Program-made: the position numbers and the translations under genes
Source: Streptomyces flaveolus
Lineage (GTDB): Bacteria > Actinomycetota > Actinomycetes > Streptomycetales > Streptomycetaceae
Direction: 5' to 3'
NCBI RefSeq assembly: GCF_014648815.1
Contig: NZ_BMRV01000006.1
Location: forward strand, 364,920 to 428,919
Length of the DNA stretch: 64,000 bases
Part shown: positions 56,101 to 64,000 of the stretch, one piece after another
Numbering within the stretch: the stretch's first letter is position 1
Layout of the letters: each line of letters begins with the position of its first letter
The notes under the pieces: model-generated
Told to the model about the DNA's origin: nothing
The model's input: the letters and a program-made list of their open reading frames with translations, nothing else
Databases searched by the model: none

Positions 56101-56790
56101 TCAGCTCGGTCCGGCCTTGTAACCGACGCCACGGACGGTCACCACGATCTCCGGCTTCTCCGGGTCCTTCTCGACCTTGGAGCGCAGCCGCTGCACATGC
56201 ACGTTGACCAGCCGGGTGTCGGCCGCGTGCCGGTAGCCCCAGACCTGCTCGAGGAGCACCTCGCGCGTGAACACCTGCCACGGCTTGCGGGCCAGCGCGA
56301 CCAGCAGGTCGAACTCCAGCGGCGTCAGCGCGATCGACTGCCCGTCCCGCTTCACGGAGTGCCCCGCCACGTCGATCACCAGGTCGCCGATGGCGAGCTG
56401 CTCCGGCGCCGGTTCCTCCGACCTCCGCAGCCGCGCCCGGATCCGGGCCACCAGCTCCTTCGGCTTGAACGGCTTCACGATGTAGTCGTCGGCGCCCGAC
56501 TCCAGCCCCACCACCACATCGACGGTGTCGCTCTTGGCCGTCAGCATCACGATCGGCACGCCGGACTCCGCCCTGATCAGGCGGCAGACCTCGATACCGT
56601 CCCTGCCGGGCAGCATCAGGTCGAGCAGCACCAGGTCGGGCTTGGTCTCACGGAAGGCGGCCAGCGCCTTGTCACCGTCGGCTACGAAAGACGGCTCAAA
56701 ACCCTCACCACGCAGCACAATGCCGAGCATCTCGGCCAGTGCGGTGTCGTCGTCGACGACAAGGACTCGTCCCTTCATAAACGACATCAT
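56101..56790 (-). CDS. mtrA: OmpR-family response regulator MtrA
   Basis: 229 residues from ATG 56790 (MMSFMKGRVLVVDDD); ATG 56787 and 56778 are close alternatives. The receiver has Asp57 (VLLDLMLPG), Thr in LTAKSD and Lys in VKPFKP. The OmpR winged helix ends RLRSKVEKDP...VRGVGYKAG. MtrA is near-essential in actinobacteria and controls division, wall and, in Streptomyces, antibiotic and development genes. It starts the mtrA-mtrB-lpqB operon. The 185-bp gap to mtnA upstream (56791-56975) carries its promoter. Confidence 0.97.
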   Translation of the reverse strand: MMSFMKGRVLVVDDDTALAEMLGIVLRGEGFEPSFVADGDKALAAFRETKPDLVLLDLMLPGRDGIEVCRLIRAESGVPIVMLTAKSDTVDVVVGLESGADDYIVKPFKPKELVARIRARLRRSEEPAPEQLAIGDLVIDVAGHSVKRDGQSIALTPLEFDLLVALARKPWQVFTREVLLEQVWGYRHAADTRLVNVHVQRLRSKVEKDPEKPEIVVTVRGVGYKAGPS

Positions 56791-56975
56791 CCCATTCTCG
56801 TAACGACGACAGAGGTGCTGGTGAGCGAGGTCACTGGCCTGTGACGATAGTCGTACCGAGCCCTCACTGTCTGCCCCGCTCCGCCGCCGCCCGGCCGCGC
56901 TCACAGCGCGTCCGGGCGGCACTACGGAACGCAGGCACCGCTCACCCGCCGCCGCGGGACGGTCAGGGAGCCCGC

Positions 56976-58118
56976 TCAGCCGGCGGACGGCCGCCGCGAG
57001 CCGGCACTCAGCTCGGCGAGGGCGTCAGCCGTCACGGGCGAGACCACGCCCTCCTCGGTGACGATCGCCGTCACCAGCTCGGGCGGCGTCACGTCGAACG
57101 CCGGGTTGTACGCCTGCGTCCCCAGGGGAGCCACCGGAATCCCGCCGCCCGCTCCCGTCACCGGGACCTGAGGAGCTGTGACCTCGGTCACTTCGTAGCC
57201 GGGGCGCTGCTCGACCTCGATGGACGCCCCGTCCGGCGTCTCCGCGTCCACCGTCGTCACCGGCGCCACCACGATGAACGGCACATGGTGGTACCGCGCC
57301 AGCACCGCGAGCGGATAGCTCCCCACCTTGTTCGCCACCGAGCCGTCGGCCGCGATGCGGTCCGCCCCGATCAGCACCGCGTCCACCTCACCCGCCGCGA
57401 ACAGCGAACCGGCCGCGTTGTCGGTGAGCAAGGTGTACGGAATGTCGTTGCGCGCCGCCTCGTAGGCCGTCAGACGGGCACCCTGCAGCAGCGGACGCGT
57501 CTCGTCCACCCACAGGCGCCGCAGCCGCCCCGCCCGGTGCGCGGCGAGCGCCACCGCGAACGCCGTCCCCTCACCGCCCGACACCAGCGACCCGGTGTTG
57601 CAGTGGGTGAGGACACGGTGCCCGCCGGCGGGCAGCAGCTCGTCCAGCAGCGCCAGACCGTGCGCCGCCATCCGGGCGCTGGCCTCGGCGTCCTCCTCGT
57701 GAAGCGCCCGCGCCGCGGCCAGCGCGGCCATGGCGGCCTGCCGGGCGTCACCGGTCCTGGCGAGCGCCTCCTGGTGTGCGGCCTGAGCCCGGCGCACCCC
57801 CACCGCGAGATTCACCGCGGTGGGACGCGCCCCCGCCAGCGCGGCGGCCGCCTCCTCCACCTCGAAGCCCCGGACGGCGGCGAGCGCGACCCCGTAGGCG
57901 CCCGCGATACCGAGCAGCGGTGCCCCGCGCACGGCCAGCGAACGGATCGCCTCCACCAGCGCGGACGGGTCCGTGCAGACCAGCTCGACCTCCTCGGCCG
58001 GCAGTCTCGTCTGATCCAGCAGGACCAGCACCGGGCCCTCCGGGGGTTCCTCCCAGCGGATGACAGGGATCTCGGTCGGCCGCTTGTCCTCGCCGCTTTG
58101 CGCGTACTGATCAGCCAT
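56976..58118 (-). CDS. mtnA: S-methyl-5-thioribose-1-phosphate isomerase
   Basis: 380 residues. Conserved blocks include VRGAPLLGIAGAYGVALA, the catalytic Cys in HCNTGSLVSGGEGTA, GADRIAADGSVANKVGSYPLA with the catalytic Asp, and GIPVAPLGTQAYNPAFDVTP. It converts methylthioribose-1-phosphate to methylthioribulose-1-phosphate in the methionine salvage pathway. Gene position upstream of mtrA on the same strand is conserved in Streptomyces, but the link looks positional. A helicase-type eIF2B fold is expected from family. Confidence 0.95.
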   Translation of the reverse strand: MADQYAQSGEDKRPTEIPVIRWEEPPEGPVLVLLDQTRLPAEEVELVCTDPSALVEAIRSLAVRGAPLLGIAGAYGVALAAVRGFEVEEAAAALAGARPTAVNLAVGVRRAQAAHQEALARTGDARQAAMAALAAARALHEEDAEASARMAAHGLALLDELLPAGGHRVLTHCNTGSLVSGGEGTAFAVALAAHRAGRLRRLWVDETRPLLQGARLTAYEAARNDIPYTLLTDNAAGSLFAAGEVDAVLIGADRIAADGSVANKVGSYPLAVLARYHHVPFIVVAPVTTVDAETPDGASIEVEQRPGYEVTEVTAPQVPVTGAGGGIPVAPLGTQAYNPAFDVTPPELVTAIVTEEGVVSPVTADALAELSAGSRRPSAG

Positions 58119-58258
58119 GCGGTCAGTCTGCCCCCATTCCCGCGGACAATTGAAGGTGTGCTGCCCCTACCTCGCCCGGTCCACAGCCGACCGCCCCATG
58201 GCACGATGGCTGCCAACCTGCCGCCGCGACCGCGGAAGGGCACCGTGAAGGAGCGACG

Positions 58259-59563
58259 ATGAACGACACTCCGGGCTGGACCTCGCCCGGATCCGCCCCG
58301 TCCGACGGGCAGGAGCCCGGCGCGTCCGGCCCCGCCGGCCGCCCGGCGACCGGCGAGCCCGCGGACCGGCCGAGCGCGGAACCGACGAGCCCCGGCACGA
58401 AGTGGTCCAAGGAACAGCCACCACCCGGCCAGTGGTCCGCACCCACCGGCCCCGGCCAGACCCCGCCTCCCCCACCGCCCCACCCCGGCTGGGGCGCCCC
58501 GCCCCCGCCCCCGGGCGGATACGGCGGCCAGGGCCGTGGCTACGGAGGCCCCGGCGGCTACGGCTGGGGCGGACCGCCGCCCGCGGCCAAGCCCGGCGTG
58601 ATCCCGCTCCGCCCGCTCGGCGTCGGCGAGATCCTCGACGGCGCGGTCTCCACCATGCGCACCCACTGGCGCACGGTCCTCGGCATCTCGCTGACCGTCG
58701 CGATCTTCACGGAGATCATCGTCGTGCTGCTCCAGGGCCTCGTCCTGGACAACACCAGCTCCGATGCCCTCAACGACCCCGACGCGACCCTGAGCGAACT
58801 CGCCGACGCGCTCACCGCCACCACGGTCAACTCGGGCGTCATCTTCCTGATCTCCCTGATCGGCACCGTCGTCGCCACGGCCCTGCTGACCACCGTCACC
58901 AGCCGCGCCGTCCTCGGCAGGCCGGTGACCACCCGCGAGGCCTGGCGGGACGCCCGCCCTCAGGTGATCAAGCTGTTCGGCCTGATCGTCCTGTTGCTGC
59001 TGATGGTCGCCGGCATCCTCCTGGTCGCCATGCTGCCGGGTCTCCTCGTCACCGCCACGGCGGGCGGCGAGGGAGGCGTGGCCCTGACCGCCCTGGGTTT
59101 CCTGGCAGGCGCCCTCGTCGCCGTGTGGCTCATGGTCCGCTTCTCCCTGGCCTCCCCCGCCCTGATGCTGGAGAAGCAGGGCATCAAGAAGGCGATGGGC
59201 CGCTCGACGAAGCTGGTGAAGGGCTCCTGGTGGCGGGTCTTCGGCATCCAGCTGCTCGCGACGGTCATCGCGAACATCGTCGCGTCGATCATCGTCATCC
59301 CCTTCACCTTCCTCGCCGCCGCCCTCAGCGGCGACGGAGTCAGCGGATTCCTCGAGGGCGGCGGCGACCTCGGCTGGACCTTCCTCGTCGTCAGCGGCGT
59401 CGGCTCGGTGATCGGCTCCATGATCACCTTCCCGATCACGGCGGGCGTCACGGTGCTCCTCTACATCGACCAGCGCATCCGCCGCGAGGCCCTCGACCTC
59501 GAACTGGCCCGCGCCGCCGGCATCCAGGGCCCCGGCAGCCCCGGCGCCGTCCCGGGGAGCTGA
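58259..59563 (+). CDS. Membrane protein with Pro/Gly-rich N terminus, DUF7847 (glycerophosphodiesterase membrane-domain-like)
   Basis: 434 residues from ATG 58259, with AAGGAG 7 bases upstream. The first 115 residues are disordered, rich in Pro, Gly and Ala. VIPLRPLGVGEILDGAV begins the conserved domain, followed by about six transmembrane helices. This domain resembles the membrane part of glycerophosphoryl diester phosphodiesterases but lacks the enzyme domain. It begins a plus-strand operon of five genes spaced by 4 bp or overlapping. Function unknown. Confidence 0.82.
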   Translation: MNDTPGWTSPGSAPSDGQEPGASGPAGRPATGEPADRPSAEPTSPGTKWSKEQPPPGQWSAPTGPGQTPPPPPPHPGWGAPPPPPGGYGGQGRGYGGPGGYGWGGPPPAAKPGVIPLRPLGVGEILDGAVSTMRTHWRTVLGISLTVAIFTEIIVVLLQGLVLDNTSSDALNDPDATLSELADALTATTVNSGVIFLISLIGTVVATALLTTVTSRAVLGRPVTTREAWRDARPQVIKLFGLIVLLLLMVAGILLVAMLPGLLVTATAGGEGGVALTALGFLAGALVAVWLMVRFSLASPALMLEKQGIKKAMGRSTKLVKGSWWRVFGIQLLATVIANIVASIIVIPFTFLAAALSGDGVSGFLEGGGDLGWTFLVVSGVGSVIGSMITFPITAGVTVLLYIDQRIRREALDLELARAAGIQGPGSPGAVPGS

Positions 59564-59567
59564 TGCG

Positions 59568-60341
59568 GTGAGAGCGACGGGGGGAGTTCTCACAGAGGTG
59601 CTGCCACGCACCGCCGTACGGACGTTGCTGCGCGCCGGCGACACCTCCGTGCTGTCCCTGGCACGCTCCGGCGACGAACCGCCGGTGACGACTCCACGCG
59701 ACCCCGCACAGGAGGCGGCACGGCGCGAGCTGTCCAAGCGCATGTACCACGAGAACGACCCCAGCTGGTTCCAGCGGGCCCTGAACGCCCTCTGGGACTG
59801 GATCGACGAACTGTTCTCCAGGGCCTCCACCGCGACGCCCGGAGGGACGCTCGGCCTGGTCGTCATCATCGTGGCCGTCCTGGCGGTACTGGGCGCCCTC
59901 TGGTGGCGCCTGGGCACCCCGCGCCGCGCGCCCGTCTCCGCTCCCGCCCTGTTCGACGACCGCCCCCGCAGCGCCGCCGACCACCGCGCCGCCGCCGAGG
60001 CGCACGCCGCCCAGGGCCACTGGAGCCAGGCCGTCCAGGAACGCATGCGGGCCGTCGTCCGCGCCCTGGAGGAACGCGCCCTCCTCGACATCCGCCCCGG
60101 CCGCACCGCCGACGAGGCGGCCGCCGAAGCCGGCCGCGCCCTGCCCGCCCACGGCGACCGGCTGCGCGCCGCGGCCCGGGACTTCGACGACGTCGCATAC
60201 GGCGGCCGGCCCGGCACCGAGCAGTCGTACCGTCGCCTGGCCGACCTCGACCGCGACCTGGAACGCAGCAAACCCCTCCTGGTCGGCAGCGCCCCCGGCG
60301 GCGCGGACGACCCGAACTCCCACCGGGGAGCGGCCGGATGA
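59568..60341 (+). CDS. DUF4129-domain membrane protein
   Basis: 257 residues from GTG 59568, 4 bp after the previous stop. One transmembrane helix (about 87-108, TLGLVVIIVAVLAVLGALWW) separates an extracellular N-terminal part (ELSKRMYHENDPSWFQRALNAL) from a cytoplasmic helical DUF4129 domain (EQSYRRLADLDRDLERS near the end). DUF4129 genes usually sit in MoxR/DUF58 operons, as here. No enzyme motif. The stop overlaps the next start by four bases. Confidence 0.88.
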   Translation: MRATGGVLTEVLPRTAVRTLLRAGDTSVLSLARSGDEPPVTTPRDPAQEAARRELSKRMYHENDPSWFQRALNALWDWIDELFSRASTATPGGTLGLVVIIVAVLAVLGALWWRLGTPRRAPVSAPALFDDRPRSAADHRAAAEAHAAQGHWSQAVQERMRAVVRALEERALLDIRPGRTADEAAAEAGRALPAHGDRLRAAARDFDDVAYGGRPGTEQSYRRLADLDRDLERSKPLLVGSAPGGADDPNSHRGAAG

Positions 60342-61546
60342 CCACCGAGGCCACACTCCCCACCCCCTCGGCCTCGCCTACCGTCCGCCAGCTGTGGACC
60401 CGCGCGCGGGGCATCACGCTCGCGCTCGTGCTGCTACTCGCCGGCGCCGTCGCGATCGCCGTCGTCCGCTCCGACACCCGGCACGGCGAGCTCGACCCCC
60501 GCTCCGCGGATCCCTACGGCAGCCGCGCCGTCGCCGAACTCCTCGCCGACCGCGGCGTGTCCACCCGGGTCGTCACCACCCTGGACGACGCCCGCGCCGC
60601 GACCGGACCGGACACCACCCTCCTGGTGGCCGTCCCCGACCTGCTCACCGAGCACCAGCAGACCGAGCTGCACTCCGCGACCGCCGGCTCCGGCGGCCGT
60701 ACGGTCCTCGTGGCCCCCGGCGGCTCGTCCGTCGAACGGCTCGCCCCCGGTGTCACCGCCGACCCCGCGCTCAGCTTCGACTCCACGCTGTCCCCCGACT
60801 GCGACCTGCCCGCCGCCCGCCGCGCCGGCACCGCCGACACGGGCGGCATCCGCTACACCAGCACCCACCTGCGAGCCGACGCCTGCTACCCCAGCGAGCG
60901 CCTGGCCACCCTGCTCCGCATCCCCGAGACACCCCCGGCCTCCGGCGAAGCGACCCCGGGCGACACGATCGTCCTCGGCGCACGCGACATCCTCTACAAC
61001 AAGCGTCTCGACGAGCACGGCAACGCCTCGCTCGCCCTCCAGCTCCTCGGCTCCCGCACCCATCTGGTCTGGTACCTCCCCTCGCTCTCCGACGCCACCG
61101 CCCCGGACGACGAGCGCGGCTTCTTCGACCTGCTCCCCTCCGGCTGGCTCTGGGGCACGCTGCAACTCCTCATCGCCGTCGCCCTGGCCGCCCTGTGGCG
61201 GGCACGCCGACTCGGCCCCCTGGTGCCCGAAAAACTCCCCGTGGCGATCCGCGCCTCCGAAACCACCGAAGGCCGCGCCCGCCTCTACCGCAAGGCCAAC
61301 GCCTGCGACCGCGCGGCCGCCGCTCTCCGCTCTGCCACCCGCACGCGCCTCGCCCCCCTCGTAGGCGTCCCCGTCGCCCAGGCGCACACGCCCGAGGCCC
61401 TGCTCCCCGCGCTGTCCGCCCACCTCCACGGCGACGGGCAGTCCCTGCACACCCTTCTCCACGGCCCGCCGCCCCGCGACGACGCGGCACTCATCGCCCT
61501 CGCCGACCAACTCGACGCCCTCGAAAGAGAGGTACGCCGTCCATGA
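60338..61546 (+). CDS. DUF4350-domain membrane protein
   Basis: 402 residues from ATG 60338, overlapping the previous gene. TM1 (about 26-45, GITLALVLLLAGAVAIAVV) is followed by a large extracytoplasmic DUF4350 domain (SADPYGSRAVAELLADRGVSTRVV onward). A second helix follows (about 267-288, WGTLQLLIAVALAALW), then a cytoplasmic helical tail. DUF4350 proteins resemble a flavodoxin/GATase-like fold without a known activity. Part of the MoxR-DUF58 gene set; stop and next start overlap as ATGA. Confidence 0.87.
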   Translation: MTTEATLPTPSASPTVRQLWTRARGITLALVLLLAGAVAIAVVRSDTRHGELDPRSADPYGSRAVAELLADRGVSTRVVTTLDDARAATGPDTTLLVAVPDLLTEHQQTELHSATAGSGGRTVLVAPGGSSVERLAPGVTADPALSFDSTLSPDCDLPAARRAGTADTGGIRYTSTHLRADACYPSERLATLLRIPETPPASGEATPGDTIVLGARDILYNKRLDEHGNASLALQLLGSRTHLVWYLPSLSDATAPDDERGFFDLLPSGWLWGTLQLLIAVALAALWRARRLGPLVPEKLPVAIRASETTEGRARLYRKANACDRAAAALRSATRTRLAPLVGVPVAQAHTPEALLPALSAHLHGDGQSLHTLLHGPPPRDDAALIALADQLDALEREVRRP

Positions 61547-62535
61547 TGGACCCGACCACTGACAACGCCGGGCAGAGCGGAGACCCGGGCAACGCCCGCG
61601 CCGCCCTCGAGGCCCTGCGCGCCGAGATCGCCAAGGCCGTGGTCGGCCAGGACGCCGCCGTCACCGGCCTCGTCGTCGCACTCCTGTGCCGCGGCCACGT
61701 CCTCCTCGAAGGCGTCCCCGGCGTCGCCAAGACCCTCCTCGTCCGCGCGCTGGCCGCCTCCCTCGAACTCGACACCAAGCGCGTCCAGTTCACCCCCGAC
61801 CTGATGCCCAGCGACGTCACCGGCTCCCTGGTCTACGACGCCCGCACCGCCGAGTTCTCCTTCCAGCCCGGCCCGGCCTTCACCAACCTGCTCCTCGCCG
61901 ACGAGATCAACCGCACGCCCCCGAAGACCCAGTCGTCCCTCCTCGAAGCCATGGAGGAACGCCAGGTCACGGTCGACGGCACCCCCCGCCCGCTCCCCGA
62001 GCCGTTCCTGGTCGCCGCGACCCAGAACCCGGTCGAGTACGAGGGCACCTACCCCCTTCCGGAAGCGCAGCTGGACCGCTTCCTCCTCAAGCTGACCGTC
62101 CCGCTCCCCTCCCGCCAGGACGAGATCGACGTCCTCACCCGACACGCCGCGGGCTTCAACCCGCGTGACCTGCACGCCGCCGGCGTACGCCCCGTCGCGA
62201 ACGCCGCCGACCTGGAAGCCGCCCGCGCCGAGGTCGCCAAGACGACGGTGCACCCGGAGATCACGGCCTACGTCGTGGACATCTGCCGTGCCACCCGCGA
62301 GTCGCCGTCCCTCACCCTCGGCGTCTCCCCGCGCGGAGCCACGGCACTGCTGTCGACGTCCCGGGCATGGGCCTGGCTGACGGGCCGCGACTACGTCACC
62401 CCCGACGACGTGAAGGCCCTCGCCCTCCCCACCCTCCGGCACCGCGTCCAGCTCCGCCCGGAGGCCGAGATGGAAGGCGTGACGCCCGACTCCGTCATCA
62501 ACGCGATCCTCGCCCACGTCCCCGCCCCCCGCTGA
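61543..62535 (+). CDS. MoxR-family AAA+ ATPase
   Basis: 330 residues from ATG 61543, overlapping the previous gene by four bases. Walker A GVPGVAKT (57-64), Walker B LLLADEINRTPPKTQ and sensor 1 ATQNPVEYEGTYPLPEAQLDRF are all typical of MoxR. MoxR ATPases act as chaperones with a VWA or DUF58 partner. The partner here is the next gene, which starts within the stop codon. An active ATPase is expected. Confidence 0.95.
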   Translation: MMDPTTDNAGQSGDPGNARAALEALRAEIAKAVVGQDAAVTGLVVALLCRGHVLLEGVPGVAKTLLVRALAASLELDTKRVQFTPDLMPSDVTGSLVYDARTAEFSFQPGPAFTNLLLADEINRTPPKTQSSLLEAMEERQVTVDGTPRPLPEPFLVAATQNPVEYEGTYPLPEAQLDRFLLKLTVPLPSRQDEIDVLTRHAAGFNPRDLHAAGVRPVANAADLEAARAEVAKTTVHPEITAYVVDICRATRESPSLTLGVSPRGATALLSTSRAWAWLTGRDYVTPDDVKALALPTLRHRVQLRPEAEMEGVTPDSVINAILAHVPAPR

Positions 62536-63845
62536 TGGCACTCACCGGACGCGCCGCCCTCCTCGCGGCCCTCGGCTCCGTCCCCATCGGCATCTGGGAC
62601 CCCAGCTGGACGGGCATCCTCGCGGTCAACGCCCCGCTGGCATTGGCCTGCGCCTGCGACTTCGCCCTGGCCGCCCCGGTACGCGGCCTGCGCCTGACCC
62701 GCTCCGGCGACACCTCCACACGGCTGGGCGAAACCGCCGGCGTCACCCTGACCGTCGACAACCCGTCCAACCGCCCGCTCCGGGCGCACCTCCGCGACGC
62801 CTGGCCGCCCAGCAGTTGGCAGCCCGGCACGGAGTCGGCGGCCTCCCGCCACCGCCTGACGGTTCCCCCGGGCGAACGCCGCCGCGTGACCACGCGCCTA
62901 CGGCCCACCCGCCGCGGCGACCGCCAGACCGACCGCGTCACCATCCGCTCGTACGGCCCCCTGGGCCTCTTCTCCCGCCAGGGCGCCCATCGGGTCCCCT
63001 GGACGGTGCGCGTTCTGCCTCCGTTCGCCAGTCGCAAGCACCTCCCGTCCAAGCTGTCGCGCCTACGCGAACTCGACGGCCGGACCAGCGTGCTCACCCG
63101 CGGCGAGGGCACCGAGTTCGACAGCCTCCGCGAGTACGTCCCCGGCGACGACACCCGTTCCATCGACTGGCGAGCGACCGCCCGCCAGTCCACCGTCGCC
63201 GTACGCACCTGGCGTCCCGAACGCGACCGGCACATACTGCTCGTCCTCGACACGGGCCGCACGTCCGCCGGCCGCGTGGGCGACGCCCCCCGCCTCGACG
63301 CCTCCATGGACGCCGCCCTCCTCCTGGCAGCCCTGGCTTCCCGCGCCGGCGACCGAGTCGACCTCCTCGCCTACGACCGCCGAGTACGCGCCCTGGTCCA
63401 GGGCAGGACAGCGGGTGACGTCCTGCCCTCTCTGGTCAACGCGATGGCGACCCTGGAGCCGGAACTGCTGGAAACCGACGCGCGGGGCCTCACGGCGACC
63501 GCACTCCGCTCAGCTCCTCGGCGCTCCCTGATCGTGCTGTTCACGACACTCGACACGGCACCGATCGAAGAGGGCCTGCTCCCTGTCCTGCCTCAGCTGA
63601 CGCAGCGCCATACGGTCCTCGTGGCCTCGGTGGCGGACCCGCACATCTCCCGCATGGCGAAGGCCCGCGGTAACACGGAGGCCGTGTACGAGGCTGCCGC
63701 CGCCGCGCAGGCCCAGGCGGAACGCCGTCGCGCCTCGGACCAGCTCCGCCGGCACGGCGTGACGGTCGTCGACGCGACCCCGGACGAACTGGCACCCGCC
63801 CTGGCCGACGCCTATCTGGAGCTGAAGGCTGCCGGCCGTCTGTGA
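62535..63845 (+). CDS. DUF58-domain protein, MoxR partner
   Basis: 436 residues from ATG 62535, overlapping MoxR by one base. Two hydrophobic segments at the N terminus (about 8-25 and 30-48) anchor it to the membrane. The DUF58 signature VPGDDTRSIDWRATARQ is at about residues 202-218. A VWA-like fold follows (HILLVLDTGRTSAGR, MIDAS-like DxGxT). It ends the operon; a small hairpin and a stronger one precede the 5S rRNA gene. With MoxR it may assemble or regulate an envelope complex (inference from family). Confidence 0.92.
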   Translation: MALTGRAALLAALGSVPIGIWDPSWTGILAVNAPLALACACDFALAAPVRGLRLTRSGDTSTRLGETAGVTLTVDNPSNRPLRAHLRDAWPPSSWQPGTESAASRHRLTVPPGERRRVTTRLRPTRRGDRQTDRVTIRSYGPLGLFSRQGAHRVPWTVRVLPPFASRKHLPSKLSRLRELDGRTSVLTRGEGTEFDSLREYVPGDDTRSIDWRATARQSTVAVRTWRPERDRHILLVLDTGRTSAGRVGDAPRLDASMDAALLLAALASRAGDRVDLLAYDRRVRALVQGRTAGDVLPSLVNAMATLEPELLETDARGLTATALRSAPRRSLIVLFTTLDTAPIEEGLLPVLPQLTQRHTVLVASVADPHISRMAKARGNTEAVYEAAAAAQAQAERRRASDQLRRHGVTVVDATPDELAPALADAYLELKAAGRL

Positions 63846-63849
63846 CCGG

Positions 63850-63871
63850 GCGGGACCTTGAAAGGTCCCGC
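63850..63871 (+). terminator. Terminator of the MoxR-DUF58 operon
   Basis: GCGGGACCT and AGGTCCCGC form a perfect 9-bp stem with TGAA loop, 5 bp after the DUF58 stop. C/T-rich sequence follows. Confidence 0.72.
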
Positions 63872-63904
63872 TCTCCTGTCTCACAGAAATACCCGGAAAC
63901 GCAG

Positions 63905-63934
63905 AAAACCCCGCACCGTAAGGTGCGGGGTTTT
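63905..63934. terminator. Strong bidirectional terminator at the rRNA operon end
   Basis: AAAACCCCGCACC and GGTGCGGGGTTTT form a perfect 13-bp stem with GTAA loop, with T-runs in both directions. It lies 10 bp past the 5S 3' end. Confidence 0.88.
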
Positions 63935-63943
63935 CCCAAAAAT

Positions 63944-64000
63944 TGTTCGGCGGCGTCCTACTCTCCCACAGGGTCCCCCCTGCAGTACCATCGGCGCTGA
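63944..64000 (-). rRNA. rrf: 5S ribosomal RNA, 3' part
   Basis: The minus strand reads TCAGCGCCGATGGTACTGC, then GGGGGGACCCTGTGGGAGAG and GTAGGACGCCGCCGAAC, the conserved 3' half of actinobacterial 5S rRNA. The mature end is about 63943-63945. The 5' part and presumably 23S and 16S rRNA genes lie beyond the right edge, in a minus-strand rRNA operon. Confidence 0.95.

Overview
This is a 64 kb piece of a Streptomyces chromosome. Base composition is very GC-rich with strong third-position GC. The gene content is typical of the genus: paired Ser/Thr kinases PkaA/PkaB, the MatAB aggregation locus, MtrAB-LpqB, a 180-kDa NAD-glutamate dehydrogenase, and sugar ABC transport genes without their own ATPase. 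From memory the order resembles the S. coelicolor core chromosome around SCO2962 to SCO3020; I did not check this. Apart from short repeats the window looks like ordinary core chromosome. I see no prophage, transposase, integrase or CRISPR array, and the only tRNA-like gene is tmRNA.

Left part (1-14 kb): the end of a PNAG-type exopolysaccharide locus (matA, partial matB, minus strand), then a divergent LysR/MFS pair. Next comes the trans-translation pair ssrA and smpB, a C-terminal processing protease, and the divisome pair ftsE-ftsX. A tiny zinc-ribbon membrane protein, a sortase-anchored LAETG surface protein, release factor 2 (prfB) and the kinases pkaB and pkaA follow. Divergent from pkaA is a large FHA-FtsK/SpoIIIE-like protein (14.4-18.1 kb), a plausible reader of kinase phosphorylation.

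Middle part (18-36 kb): a sugar-binding lipoprotein and two permeases, with a curious 37-bp direct repeat between the permeases. Then three tandem paralogous proteins each fuse a GT2 glycosyltransferase to a TagF/TagB-like glycerophosphotransferase domain, followed by two polytopic membrane proteins. After the peroxide-sensing pair ohrA/ohrR comes a TetR gene divergent from a TagGH-type polymer exporter, with two near-identical operator-like boxes between them. The GT2-TagF cluster and TagGH together suggest a cell-wall glycopolymer region.

Right part (36-64 kb): NAD-glutamate dehydrogenase, a HAD phosphatase, DUF6912 and Rv3235-family proteins, secA, a GNAT acetyltransferase and a YcaQ/AlkX-like DNA glycosylase. 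Then an orphan NarL-type regulator, long-form hpf, comF, and the conserved envelope-stress group mtrA-mtrB-lpqB, followed by mtnA. A plus-strand operon of a DUF7847-like membrane protein, DUF4129, DUF4350, MoxR ATPase and DUF58 genes is packed almost without gaps. It runs into a terminator and the 3' end of a 5S rRNA gene (minus strand), so an rRNA operon lies beyond the right edge.

The window also carries four copies of a GC-rich non-coding repeat with the shared motif GTGCCTCCCCCAGTGCC, all in intergenic positions. The most interesting material is the three-copy GT2-TagF cluster with different catalytic-residue losses in each copy, the kinase/FHA-ATPase neighbourhood, the tandemly duplicated surface-protein stalk and the dispersed repeat family.
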